A DNA stretch of 64,000 nt, taken from Enterococcus rotai. GTDB taxonomy: Bacteria; Bacillota; Bacilli; Lactobacillales; Enterococcaceae. This document shows, piece after piece, positions 55,398 to 63,928 of the stretch (its first letter is position 1; every line of letters starts with the position of its first letter). The stretch covers positions 2,560,186 to 2,624,185 of the forward strand of contig NZ_CP013655.1 in the NCBI RefSeq assembly GCF_001465345.1, in the 5' to 3' direction. The translations under genes and the position numbers were made by a program. The notes beneath the pieces are model-generated. The model saw only the letters and a program-made list of their open reading frames with translations. It did not search any database and was not told the DNA's origin.

Positions 55398-56429
55398 ATG
55401 AAGGTCTCAATTATTGGTGTAACAGGTTATAGCGGATTAGAGCTATTGCGCTATCTTAGACAGCATCCATCTGTCGAGGTTGTTTCTATCCATAGTCATT
55501 CGATGAATAAAAAATCATTAGAGGCTGTTAATCCCCATTTGAAACACCTTATTTCTTTACCTTTAGAAGAAATCAATCCAGAAAAAATCATGAATAAAAG
55601 TGATTTAGTCTTTTTTGCAACCCCGTCAGGTATTTCCAAGGAATTAGCCGAACCTTTTATTCAGGCAGATTTTCCAGTGATCGATTTATCCGGTGATTTT
55701 CGCTTGAAAGAACTTGGGGCTTATGAGACTTGGTATGGTTCTTCTGCGGCACCGCTAGATCTGCTGCAAAAATTTGATTATGGTTTGGCGGAATATCGAG
55801 AAAACCCTCAAGCAAAATGGATAGCCAACCCAGGCTGTTATGCGACTGCAGCAGAATTATCGTTAGCGCCTTTATTGAAAGAAAAAAAACTTGATGTGGA
55901 CTCGATCGTGATTGATGGAAAATCAGGCGTTTCAGGTGCGGGAAAAGGATTATCACAAACAACTCATTTTTCTGAAACCCATGACAATATGACCGTATAC
56001 AAAATGAATAGCCACCAACATATTCCTGAAATTGTTCAGCAATTAAAGAAATGGGCGCCAACGCTTGAAGTAATCCAGTTCTCAACGTCCTTGATTCCGG
56101 TGACGAGAGGAATATTTCTAACCACGTATGCCAAATTGAATGAACCGATTTCTGACGAGGAATTAGTTGATTTGTATTGTACGCATTTTGAAAATAGTCC
56201 TTTTGTACGAATCCAAGCAGTTGGACAATATCCAGTTCTAAAACAAGTGATCGGCTCAAATTATTGTGATATTGGTCTTGCCTATAATCCGCAAACCAAG
56301 ATGGTGACGATTGTAACAGTGATCGATAATTTAGGAAAAGGGGCAGCTGGACAAGCCATTCAGAATTTAAATATTTTTGCAGGGTTTGATGAACGTTGCG
56401 GTTTAGAACTTTTGCCGATTTATCCATAA
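55398..56429 (+). CDS. argC: N-acetyl-gamma-glutamyl-phosphate reductase
   Basis: Third step from glutamate to ornithine. NADP loop GVTGYSGLELLR, active-site Cys 147 in NPGCYAT, and VSGAGKG are present. 343 aa. First gene of argCBDF. The cluster lacks argJ, which lies at the window start, and argG/argH are not seen here. Confidence 0.95.
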   Translation: MKVSIIGVTGYSGLELLRYLRQHPSVEVVSIHSHSMNKKSLEAVNPHLKHLISLPLEEINPEKIMNKSDLVFFATPSGISKELAEPFIQADFPVIDLSGDFRLKELGAYETWYGSSAAPLDLLQKFDYGLAEYRENPQAKWIANPGCYATAAELSLAPLLKEKKLDVDSIVIDGKSGVSGAGKGLSQTTHFSETHDNMTVYKMNSHQHIPEIVQQLKKWAPTLEVIQFSTSLIPVTRGIFLTTYAKLNEPISDEELVDLYCTHFENSPFVRIQAVGQYPVLKQVIGSNYCDIGLAYNPQTKMVTIVTVIDNLGKGAAGQAIQNLNIFAGFDERCGLELLPIYP

Positions 56430-56474
56430 AATTTTAACTAATCTGCACTAGTAAAAAAAGAGGGAGCGACAAGC

Positions 56475-57227
56475 ATGAAGAAGGTCATTGTTATAAAAAT
56501 GGGTGGAGTAGCCAGTGATAACTTAACAAAATCATTTTTTGAACAGGTCGATCATTGGCAAAAAACAGGAAAAAAAGTAGTGATCGTCCATGGTGGCGGG
56601 CATTATATTTCTGAAATGATGCAGCGTTTGAATGTGCCGGTGAAGACCCAAGATGGTCTACGGATCACAACGGAAGAAACGCTAAAAATTACGCAAATGG
56701 TTTTGATTGGTCAAGTTCAGCCAATGATTACTACACACTTTCAACAAGAAGGATTTTCTGTAGTTGGTTTAAATGCTTCTTGCGGTCAAATCATTACCGG
56801 AACATTTCTAGATAAAAATACATTAGGAGCGGTTGGAGTGGTCACACAAGTAGATACTGAATTGTTAGAACATTTACTTGAGACAAAACATATTCCGATC
56901 ATTGCTCCTTTAGGTTTAACGGAAACAGGAGAATGGCTAAATATCAATGCTGATCATGTCGCCTGTAAAGTAGCCGAAGAGTTACAAGCAGAAAAATTGT
57001 ACTTATTAACAGATGTACCCGGTGTAAAAAAAGAAAATCAGTGGTTAAAGGAAATCACCACAAGTGACGTCCCAAAATTAAAAACAGCCAATATTATCAA
57101 AGGCGGGATGTTGCCAAAATTAGAAAGTGCGGTCACAGCGCTCAAAGGCGGCGTAAAAGAAGTTCATATCACAAACAAACTTCAACATGCGGGGACTATT
57201 ATTAAGTCGAAGGAGGTTTTTGCATGA
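56475..57227 (+). CDS. argB: Acetylglutamate kinase
   Basis: Phosphorylates N-acetylglutamate. Lys 8 and GG at 10-11 bind ATP; VHGGG (38-42) is the glycine loop; NINADHVACKVAEEL and the Lys in IKGGMLPKLE complete the site. 250 aa. It lacks the N-terminal helix of arginine-inhibited hexameric forms, so feedback control by arginine on this enzyme is less likely. GAGGGAG upstream. Confidence 0.94.
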   Translation: MKKVIVIKMGGVASDNLTKSFFEQVDHWQKTGKKVVIVHGGGHYISEMMQRLNVPVKTQDGLRITTEETLKITQMVLIGQVQPMITTHFQQEGFSVVGLNASCGQIITGTFLDKNTLGAVGVVTQVDTELLEHLLETKHIPIIAPLGLTETGEWLNINADHVACKVAEELQAEKLYLLTDVPGVKKENQWLKEITTSDVPKLKTANIIKGGMLPKLESAVTALKGGVKEVHITNKLQHAGTIIKSKEVFA

Positions 57228-58375
57228 GTTACTTATTTCCAAATTATCAAAGAAAAGAGCTAGAGCTGATCAAAGGCGCTAAAAATACACTGACTGATCG
57301 CTCTGGGAAAAAGTATCTTGATTTTACTAGTGGTATTGGCGTGATGAATTTGGGGTATAATGATCCTGAGTTGAATCAAGTCTTGCAAAATCAAGCTAGT
57401 CTTTTATGGCATACACCTAACTTATATGAGAATCTGCTTCAAGAACAGACCGCTGAACAATTAGCGAACAACAAAGAGTATGTCAGCTACTTTTGCAATA
57501 GTGGGGCAGAGGCGAATGAAGCTGCAATCAAACTAGCTCGCAAGGCAACTGGCAGAAGTAAGATCATCACCTTTACGAATTCTTTTCATGGTCGAACCTA
57601 TGGTGCAATGAGTGCAACAGGTCAAGCCGGTATTCATGCTGGGTTTGAACCATTAGTACCTGATTTTGTTTACTTACCCTTTAACGAGCTTGAGCCTTTA
57701 AAAGCAGAAATCAATCAGCAAACAGCAGCTGTTATGTTGGAATTGATTCAAGGCGAAGGGGGCGTCGTACCTGCACAGGCGTCATGGGTTCAGTCTGTTC
57801 AGGCACTTTGTCATGAGTTTGGTGCCTTATTGATCATTGATGAAATTCAAACTGGAATTGGTCGAACAGGCACTTTTTATGCTTATGAACAGTATCAAAT
57901 TGAACCAGATATTTTTACTTTAGCCAAAGGGTTGGGGAATGGAATCCCTGTCGGTGCAATGCTAGGCAAAACGAACTTAGCGGAATTTTTTGGACCGGGC
58001 AGTCATGGTTCTACTTTCGGTGGTAACAAATTAGCAATGAGTGTTGCAAGTCATGTTGTGACGCGAATTAATCAGCCTGATTTTCTTCAGTCGGTTCAAA
58101 CAAAAGGAGCACAATTATATTCTGGTCTAACGAAAATCGCTGAAAAACATCAGCACATTATGACAGTGCGTGGGAAAGGCCTAATGTTCGGTATTGAGTT
58201 AGCCGATCAAAATACGTTAAAACAAGTATTAGATCAATTAGAGTCAGAAGGCCTACTTGCATTAAAAGCAGGTCAAACTGTTTTGCGTCTTCTACCACCA
58301 TTAACGATCACAAAAGAAGAAATCGATCAAGGGTTGAGCATAATTGATAAAGTGTTCAATAACTTAGCATCATAA
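57224..58375 (+). CDS. argD: Acetylornithine aminotransferase
   Basis: PLP enzyme, 383 aa. Schiff-base Lys 235 in TLAKGLGNG, Asp 206 in LIIDEIQTG, and CNSGAEANEAA for the phosphate loop. ATG overlaps the argB stop by 4 nt with AAGGAGG upstream. Confidence 0.95.
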   Translation: MSYLFPNYQRKELELIKGAKNTLTDRSGKKYLDFTSGIGVMNLGYNDPELNQVLQNQASLLWHTPNLYENLLQEQTAEQLANNKEYVSYFCNSGAEANEAAIKLARKATGRSKIITFTNSFHGRTYGAMSATGQAGIHAGFEPLVPDFVYLPFNELEPLKAEINQQTAAVMLELIQGEGGVVPAQASWVQSVQALCHEFGALLIIDEIQTGIGRTGTFYAYEQYQIEPDIFTLAKGLGNGIPVGAMLGKTNLAEFFGPGSHGSTFGGNKLAMSVASHVVTRINQPDFLQSVQTKGAQLYSGLTKIAEKHQHIMTVRGKGLMFGIELADQNTLKQVLDQLESEGLLALKAGQTVLRLLPPLTITKEEIDQGLSIIDKVFNNLAS

Positions 58376-58404
58376 ACAGGTTTAGCGGAAAAGGAGAATA
58401 GTAA

Positions 58405-59340
58405 ATGATAAATTCATTGTACGGTAAAAGTATTTTAAATTTAACTGAGTTGACCAAAGAAGAATTTTTGTCAATCATCGAACTAGCTGTGGCAATAAAA
58501 GCGAAGCCAGAAGCTTACCGAGGTGTGTTAGCTGGGAAGATTTTAGCGATGATCTTTGAAAAAAATAGTACTCGAACGCGGGTTTCCTTTGAAGCAGGAA
58601 TCATTCAACTTGGCGGACAAGCGATTATTTTAGATTCAAAAAGCACGCAAATGGGTCGAGGAGAACCTATCAAAGATACGGCAAATGTTATGTCTAGTTA
58701 TGTGGATGCGATCATGATTCGCACTTTTTCAGATAAAATGGTTGCCGAACTTGCTGCAGAAGCCACGATTCCAGTAATCAATGGCTTGACTGACGATCAT
58801 CATCCGTGTCAGATCTTAGCAGACTTTCAAACCATTTATGAACAAAAAGGCAAGTTGGCAGGGATTAAATTAACTTATATAGGGGATGGGAATAATATGG
58901 CCCATTCATTTTTAATTGGTGGTAGCTTAGTTGGGATGGATGTGACGATTGCAACACCTAAGGGCTATGAACCCAAGGCAGAATATGTGGCGTTAGCTAA
59001 AAAGAATGCCCAGCTAAGCGGTAGTAACATAGAGATTTTAACAGACCCAGAGCAAGCAGCCAAAAATGCTGATGTTTTAGTAACAGATGTTTGGGCAAGC
59101 ATGGGAGATGAGTCGGAACAAAAAGAACGTGAAGCGATCTTTAAGTCATTCCAAGTGAATAATCGATTAGCTGTTCAAGCGAAAAAAGATTACTTATTTC
59201 TCCATTGTTTACCTGCTCATAGAGGTGAAGAAGTAGCAGCTGATATCATTGATGGAACCCATTCTGCAATTTATCAAGAAGCCGCAAACCGTCTGCATGC
59301 CCAGAAGGCTTTGCTAGTTAAAGTGATGACTAATTTATAA
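58405..59340 (+). CDS. argF: Ornithine carbamoyltransferase
   Basis: Makes citrulline from ornithine and carbamoyl phosphate. STRTR (55-59), HPCQ (133-136) and HCLPAHRG are all intact. 311 aa. In the biosynthetic cluster with argCBD, so anabolic rather than the ADI-pathway arcB. AAGGAG upstream. Confidence 0.94.
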   Translation: MINSLYGKSILNLTELTKEEFLSIIELAVAIKAKPEAYRGVLAGKILAMIFEKNSTRTRVSFEAGIIQLGGQAIILDSKSTQMGRGEPIKDTANVMSSYVDAIMIRTFSDKMVAELAAEATIPVINGLTDDHHPCQILADFQTIYEQKGKLAGIKLTYIGDGNNMAHSFLIGGSLVGMDVTIATPKGYEPKAEYVALAKKNAQLSGSNIEILTDPEQAAKNADVLVTDVWASMGDESEQKEREAIFKSFQVNNRLAVQAKKDYLFLHCLPAHRGEEVAADIIDGTHSAIYQEAANRLHAQKALLVKVMTNL

Positions 59341-59388
59341 AAGTGAAATGATGCAAAGCGATAGTTTCGTTTTGCATCACTTTTTTTT
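59341..59388. terminator. Bidirectional terminator after argF
   Basis: TGATGCAAA ... TTTGCATCA with an inner CG pair and TTTTTTTT. It overlaps the last codons of the convergent methyltransferase. Confidence 0.85.
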
Positions 59389-59997
59389 AAAACTAAACAT
59401 AGTCCATTGATCAGTTGTGTCGTGATTAACGAATGAAAAGCCTAACTTTGACATATAAGCTTGAAAAACGACAACTTTTTTCAACTCTGGTAAAAAGTAA
59501 CTGATTTTGGCTGTCTCACAAGCAAATACGAGTATTCCGTCTACTTTAAGAACACGATGGATTTCATGGAGAGCTTGGTCTAAATCATCCCAATGAAAAT
59601 GTGTTTGGAATGCGGTGACTAGATCGAACGTTTCGGAGCTAAATGCAAGTTTGTGAACATCCATTGTCTTAAAGTGGATCGCTTCACTCGAGTATTTCTT
59701 GATTGCTTGAGAAATTGCGGCTTCAGAAAGATCAATTCCAGTGACAGTTAATGCCTTTTTTTGGTTAACCAGATATTCGCTTGAACGACCATTCCCTACA
59801 CCGATGTCCAAAATAATCGAATGATCTGCTAACTCCACGCGATTCATTGTCCATTTCACTAAAGGCAGATAAACGGCATTCCAAAGTCGCATCATCAAAA
59901 TACCTAAAACCCCAGTTGGTTTTTTCGATTGCTTCAATAAAAGTCCAAATAGACAGATTAATAACACGACGATTACAATACTAATACCGAAAAACAT
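59377..59997 (-). CDS. Membrane-anchored class I SAM methyltransferase
   Basis: 206 aa. One N-terminal membrane helix (about 3-22), then a Rossmann methyltransferase domain: ILDIGVGNGRSSEYL (motif I), GIDLSEAAISQA, LVTAFQTHFHW, and HRVLKVDGILVFA. Substrate unknown. It lies between argF and ireB, interrupting the usual neighbourhood. Confidence 0.85.
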   Translation of the reverse strand: MFFGISIVIVVLLICLFGLLLKQSKKPTGVLGILMMRLWNAVYLPLVKWTMNRVELADHSIILDIGVGNGRSSEYLVNQKKALTVTGIDLSEAAISQAIKKYSSEAIHFKTMDVHKLAFSSETFDLVTAFQTHFHWDDLDQALHEIHRVLKVDGILVFACETAKISYFLPELKKVVVFQAYMSKLGFSFVNHDTTDQWTMFSFKKK

Positions 59998-60253
59998 AAG
60001 AAAAACTCCTTTATTTTATCTTTAACACTTTAAAATAGTATACAATAAAAAAACAGTCATTAGAAAAGAATCGCGATTATTTTACCTAAAATTACAGTAA
60101 AAACACTTTTATTTGCTGAATAATCATCCAATTCTGTTAAAATTAAAGGAAATCTTTAATATATAGCAGAAAATGTTAAGTTTTGTTTGTAGTTTTGCCT
60201 TGTTTTTAGTAGAATGAAACTGTATGAATAGAATAAAAGTGAGGTGTAGATAA

Positions 60254-60523
60254 ATGGGTTTTACAGATGAAACTGTACGTTTTGATTTTGATGACAGTCG
60301 TAAGAAGGAAGTAAGTGAGACTCTGGCTACTGTATACAAGGCTTTAGAGGAAAAAGGATATAATCCGATCAATCAGATTGTGGGCTATTTGCTTTCTGGA
60401 GACCCGGCCTACATTCCTCGTTATCAAGACGCTCGAAATTTGATTCGTCGTCACGAACGAGATGAGATCATGGAAGAGCTGGTTAAATATTACTTATCCG
60501 ATCATGGAATCACTATTCGATGA
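60254..60523 (+). CDS. ireB: IreB family regulatory phosphoprotein (UPF0297)
   Basis: 89 aa. In E. faecalis IreB is a substrate of the Ser/Thr kinase IreK and lowers cephalosporin resistance. The two known phosphorylated threonines, Thr 4 and Thr 7 in [10 protein letters not shown], are present. GAGGTG precedes ATG. Overlaps ruvX by 4 nt; in relatives alaS is just upstream, but here a 256-nt gap and the methyltransferase precede it. Confidence 0.95.
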   Translation: MGFTDETVRFDFDDSRKKEVSETLATVYKALEEKGYNPINQIVGYLLSGDPAYIPRYQDARNLIRRHERDEIMEELVKYYLSDHGITIR

Positions 60524-60948
60524 GAGTAATGGGACTTGATGTTGGGTCAAAGACTGTAGGAATCGCTGTTAGTGATCCATTTGGCTGGACAGCTCAAGGT
60601 GTTGAGATCATTCGGATCAATGAAGAGCAGGAAGAATTTGGCTTTGATCGATTAGCAGAATTAGTCAAAGAATATGAAGTAACTCGCTTTGTAGTGGGAT
60701 TGCCGAAAAACATGAACAATTCGATTGGGCCAAGAGCAGAAGCCTCAATGGCGTATGGAAAGAAAATCGAAGACATGTTCCAAATACCTGTTACTTATCA
60801 GGATGAGCGTTTAACAACGGTTCAGGCAGAACGTATGTTAGTTGAACAAGCCAATACTTCTCGAGCGAAAAGAAAAAAAGTAATCGATAAAGTAGCTGCT
60901 GTCATGATTTTACAAAATTATCTAGATGGCGCTAGCAATAAAATTTAA
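60520..60948 (+). CDS. ruvX: Holliday junction resolvase-like RuvX (YqgF)
   Basis: 142 aa RNase H-fold protein. Opens [19 protein letters not shown] with the catalytic Asp, then VGLPKNMNN and [11 protein letters not shown]. Involved in 16S rRNA 5' maturation in some bacteria; junction cleavage activity has also been proposed. ATG overlaps the ireB stop. Confidence 0.95.
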   Translation: MRVMGLDVGSKTVGIAVSDPFGWTAQGVEIIRINEEQEEFGFDRLAELVKEYEVTRFVVGLPKNMNNSIGPRAEASMAYGKKIEDMFQIPVTYQDERLTTVQAERMLVEQANTSRAKRKKVIDKVAAVMILQNYLDGASNKI

Positions 60949-60993
60949 ACGACTTGTTAGAAAACAAGTGTCAGATAAAAGGAGAGCATAACA

Positions 60994-61302
60994 ATGGCAG
61001 AAGAGCATAACCACGATCATGACCACGAAGGACATGAGCACATCACATTAGTTGATGAACAAGGAAACGAAACACTATACGAAATCCTTTTAACCGTTGA
61101 TGGACAAGAAGAATTTGGTAAAAATTACGTACTGCTTTATCCAGCAGGTGTTCCAGAAGAAGAAGATGTTGAATTACAAGCCTATGCTTACATCGAAAAC
61201 AACGAAGGAACAGAAGGCGAATTACAACAAATCGAAACAGACGCTGAATGGGATATGATTGAAGAAGTTTTCAATACATTCATGGCGGAAGAAGAAGAAT
61301 AG
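60994..61302 (+). CDS. DUF1292 protein (YrzB-like)
   Basis: 102 aa, very acidic. The N terminus is His/Asp/Glu-rich ([14 protein letters not shown]), possibly metal-binding. Core [18 protein letters not shown] and ending [13 protein letters not shown]. Function unknown; conserved third gene after ireB-ruvX. AAAGGAGAG upstream. Confidence 0.92.
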   Translation: MAEEHNHDHDHEGHEHITLVDEQGNETLYEILLTVDGQEEFGKNYVLLYPAGVPEEEDVELQAYAYIENNEGTEGELQQIETDAEWDMIEEVFNTFMAEEEE

Positions 61303-61366
61303 AGTTTAAAAGTGGACAGTATCTAATAAAGTAGACAGAAATATGAATACTCTATAATAAAAAGCA

Positions 61367-61402
61367 AAAAAGACATCATGAAAATTCATGGTGTTTTTCT
61401 TT
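61367..61402 (+). terminator. Terminator of the ireB operon
   Basis: ACATCATGAA and TTCATGGTGT pair with one G-T, with A- and T-runs outside. Confidence 0.8.
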
Positions 61403-61430
61403 ATCCCAAAAACATTCGTTTTAGGTATAG
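61401..61430. other. Hix-like inverted site 1
   Basis: Left arm TTATCCCAAAAACA, centre TT, right arm CGTTTTAGGTATAG. The right arm read in reverse (CTATACCTAAAACG) matches the arms of sites 63796 and 63901. It is 26 bp before the lipoprotein promoter. Confidence 0.6.
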
Positions 61431-61455
61431 TTTTTTTTGTCGAATTAGAAAAATA

Positions 61456-61483
61456 TTGTTTTTGTCTTTTTATATGATATAAT
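61456..61483 (+). promoter_or_regulatory. Promoter of the lipoprotein-protease pair
   Basis: TTGTTT, 16 nt, TATAAT. Confidence 0.6.
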
Positions 61484-61523
61484 TATCTATATGAAATTAA
61501 AAAAAATTATGAAAGGATTAACA

Positions 61524-61931
61524 GTGAAAAAATTTGTTTTGTTAAGTTTGCTCATAGTATTAATGGTAGGGTGTTCAAAAGTTGATAGAAGAATGAAAGA
61601 AGTTCCTAAAAAAGAAGAACCTATTGTCTTTAAATTTGATGGGACGAAATTACAAATTGAGAATCATACTAATGAGGATATCATGATTTTAGATTCTGAG
61701 ACTGAGTATTCAATAAAGAAAGATGGTAAGTGGGAATTAGTTGATAGCATTCATGGTGACTTGATGCTAACTAGTTCAGTTCTTAGTAAAGAAAAATCAG
61801 AATTGAACTTAGCGATTAAGCTTTCTGAAATACAGTCAAATGAAATAAAAGTGACAGTCTATTATTCAAATGGACATGACTCAGATGAGTATGAAGCAAA
61901 AAGTATTATATACAACAAAAAGGGAGAGTAA
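61524..61931 (+). CDS. Putative lipoprotein, unknown function
   Basis: 135 aa. Signal peptide MKKFVLLSLLIVLMVG with lipobox LMVGC, Cys at residue 17, then a Lys/Glu spacer and a beta-rich domain (GTKLQIENHTNEDIMIL, KVTVYYSNGHDSD) that resembles small immunoglobulin-like lipoproteins. I chose GTG 61524 because AAAGGA lies 6 nt upstream and the signal is then standard; ATG 61491 adds 11 residues without a ribosome binding site. The protease follows after 3 nt. It may help fold, anchor or protect the cell from that protease, by position only. Confidence 0.78.
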   Translation: MKKFVLLSLLIVLMVGCSKVDRRMKEVPKKEEPIVFKFDGTKLQIENHTNEDIMILDSETEYSIKKDGKWELVDSIHGDLMLTSSVLSKEKSELNLAIKLSEIQSNEIKVTVYYSNGHDSDEYEAKSIIYNKKGE

Positions 61932-61934
61932 AAA

Positions 61935-62933
61935 ATGAGAAAAAAGGGCCTATTACTGACTACTTTATTAACGATTCTGCTAAGCTCTGTACTTTTTTGG
62001 GGGAAAGCTGAAGCAACGCAAGGAGAGACAGATGTTCAAACAAAAGAAGCTGAGTCTATTGATTTCAGTGCTAGCATGACAAAAAAAATGACTAGAAGTG
62101 GAGCGCAAGAAATTACTATTGACGGTGATAAGTGGCATCAAATTGTTAAAGAAGCATATAGAAAAAAATTTCCTGATTACACTGGGGAAATTAGAATAAC
62201 GGACATAAATTCTGGAGAAGAGATAACATTTGAGGAATCTTTTGGTGAATTAGATAATCCACTAACTAGAGCAAGAGTTTCTGCCCCCGTTACTGGAAAC
62301 CCAAATAGCAGTATTGGTAAAGTAAAGTTATACTATTTTTTAAGTGATGGAAGAGTGGAACATGGTTCAGCTACAGCTTTTAAGATTGCCAATGATAGAT
62401 TTGCAACTGCTGGTCATGTGTTTTATGATAAAGAGCATGGTTATGGTTGGGCTGGATCTGGCAGCATATTATTAGGATGTACACGATCAAAGACAGGTGG
62501 TATCAATACAACAGCTCTTTACGGGATCACGCAACAAGTTACCAATATGGATTGGATTCAAACCCCATTACAGGATGCTTGGAGATCAGATTTTGGACAT
62601 TTGAAAGTAAAGCTTTATGCTGGTAAAGCCCCAGCTAATTTGAGCATTTTGAAAAATCCACCAAGTCGAGGTTATGGTATGCTCTATGGATACAATGGGA
62701 AAGTTAATGACGTTACTTTTTCCAAAAGTTCGGGTAACTTAGTGACCTCCACCCACAATAAATGGTTTGGTTGGTTATATGAATCTTCGGGAATTCAATC
62801 TGCACCAGGGATGAGCGGTGGTCCAGTAATGAATGCATCAAATCAGGTTATTGGTATACATTCTAATTCTGGGAACGGAGTATCAAGATCTGTAAAAATG
62901 AGTTCAACAGTAGTGAATGCATTATTTAAATAA
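61935..62933 (+). CDS. Secreted V8/SprE-like glutamyl endopeptidase
   Basis: 332 aa trypsin-fold serine protease. Signal peptide about residues 1-27, propeptide to about 112 (GELDNPLTRA), then the mature domain. The triad is His 161 in TAGHVF, Asp 219 in SDFGHLKV, Ser 294 in PGMSGGPV. These match S1B peptidases such as staphylococcal V8 and enterococcal SprE. AGGGAG upstream; co-transcribed with the lipoprotein. Unlike sprE it is not beside gelE. Specificity for Glu is inferred. Confidence 0.9.
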   Translation: MRKKGLLLTTLLTILLSSVLFWGKAEATQGETDVQTKEAESIDFSASMTKKMTRSGAQEITIDGDKWHQIVKEAYRKKFPDYTGEIRITDINSGEEITFEESFGELDNPLTRARVSAPVTGNPNSSIGKVKLYYFLSDGRVEHGSATAFKIANDRFATAGHVFYDKEHGYGWAGSGSILLGCTRSKTGGINTTALYGITQQVTNMDWIQTPLQDAWRSDFGHLKVKLYAGKAPANLSILKNPPSRGYGMLYGYNGKVNDVTFSKSSGNLVTSTHNKWFGWLYESSGIQSAPGMSGGPVMNASNQVIGIHSNSGNGVSRSVKMSSTVVNALFK

Positions 62934-62954
62934 TTAAAATGTAAAAAAGAAATA

Positions 62955-63003
62955 AAAAAAGTTAAGAAATCGGATTATATCCTATCGATTTCTTAACTTT
63001 TTT
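62955..63003. terminator. Protease terminator
   Basis: AAAAAAGTTAAGAAATCG and CGATTTCTTAACTTTTTT, a perfect 18-bp stem. Confidence 0.92.
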
Positions 63004-63042
63004 TATCACTAAAGGTTCCGACTGTCAAAACTTAAAAAAGTA

Positions 63043-63071
63043 TTGATAGCGTTTGTGTGATTTGATAAAAT
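63043..63071 (+). promoter_or_regulatory. Recombinase promoter
   Basis: TTGATA, 17 nt, TAAAAT. GACTGTCA occurs twice around it (63020 and 63084). Confidence 0.6.
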
Positions 63072-63132
63072 AAAGGCTGTAAGACTGTCATATCTTACTA
63101 TCATAAGTAAGGTGAGAAATGGGGCAAAAATT

Positions 63133-63696
63133 GTGATTTTTGGTTATGCAAGAGTGAGTACCTGGGGACAGGATTTAGAATCTCAAATTGTTGCTTTGAA
63201 AAAAGCCGGTTGTGAAAAAATCTATACCGAAAAATTCACAGGAACAAAAATCGATCGAAAAGAATTTCAAACGCTGCTTAAAGAATTATCTGAAGGTGAT
63301 ACGTTAGTCGTCACAAAATTAGATCGTTTCGCTCGATCAACTGTTCAAGGATTGGAGACTGTTCAAAATCTTTTCAAAAGAGGAATCAAAGTGCATATTT
63401 TGAATATGGGTATAATCGAGAATACACCAACTGGAAGATTGACATTTACAATTTTTTCGGCATTTGCAGAATTTGAACGAGATATGATCGTAGAACGTAC
63501 ACAAGAAGGTAAGGCGATTGCCAAATTAAATCCTGATTTTCGAGAAGGACGGCCAAAAAAATTCAGCAAGGATCAATTGGATCTAGCAATGGAATTGCTG
63601 AAGAAAGATACCACGAAAAATGTCTCACGTAAAACTGGAATAAGTGAAGCATCTCTTTACAGAGAAAAAAGACGAAGAAAGCACCAAAACTTATAA
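63133..63696 (+). CDS. Small serine recombinase (resolvase/DNA invertase family)
   Basis: 187 aa. Catalytic domain 1-135: [10 protein letters not shown] with the nucleophile Ser 9, [29 protein letters not shown] and the E-helix [10 protein letters not shown]-terminal helix-turn-helix of Hin/resolvase type ([19 protein letters not shown]). GTG 63133 is 8 nt after GGGG and gives the canonical N terminus; GTG 63112 is a longer option. Near-palindromic sites lie on both sides. Inversion or resolution cannot be distinguished by sequence. Confidence 0.9.
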   Translation: MIFGYARVSTWGQDLESQIVALKKAGCEKIYTEKFTGTKIDRKEFQTLLKELSEGDTLVVTKLDRFARSTVQGLETVQNLFKRGIKVHILNMGIIENTPTGRLTFTIFSAFAEFERDMIVERTQEGKAIAKLNPDFREGRPKKFSKDQLDLAMELLKKDTTKNVSRKTGISEASLYREKRRRKHQNL

Positions 63697-63706
63697 CTAA
63701 ATCTAT

Positions 63707-63732
63707 ATTCGGTAAAACTACGTTAATGGTAG
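63707..63732. other. Hix-like inverted site A (weak)
   Basis: TTCGGTAAAACT-A-CGTTAATGGTAGA, 10 nt after the recombinase stop; the arms match the consensus TACCnAAAACG only partly. Confidence 0.4.
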
Positions 63733-63795
63733 AGAGATTCTAAGCTCATTTCAACTTTTAAACTGAGGGATTATCTTGAACAAGTAATCTAGTGA

Positions 63796-63820
63796 TTACC
63801 TAAAACGACGTTTTAGGTAA
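63796..63820. other. Hix-like inverted site B (perfect)
   Basis: TTACCTAAAACG, one A, CGTTTTAGGTAA: perfect 12-bp arms. A further half-site, CTATCCCAAAAC, lies at 63831 and copies the left arm of site 1. Confidence 0.7.
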
Positions 63821-63900
63821 AATAAAAAAGCTATCCCAAAACTAGGACAACTTCCAGTAATACCAGTATTTCATATTCATTGAATCATTAATTATGCAAA

Positions 63901-63928
63901 TTATCGAAAACGCTCGTTTTTGGTATAA
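63901..63928. other. Hix-like inverted site C
   Basis: TTATCGAAAACG, centre CT, CGTTTTTGGTATAA. The layout of 12-bp arms around 2 bp and the arm TTATCGAAAACG are close to the Hin half-site TTATCAAAAACC. The rest of 63697-64000 has no gene. Confidence 0.6.

Noticed and set aside
55657..56427. 256-aa open frame antisense to argC
   Set aside because: It mirrors the argC frame, has no ribosome binding site, and its translation has no recognisable domain; argC motifs are intact on the other strand.
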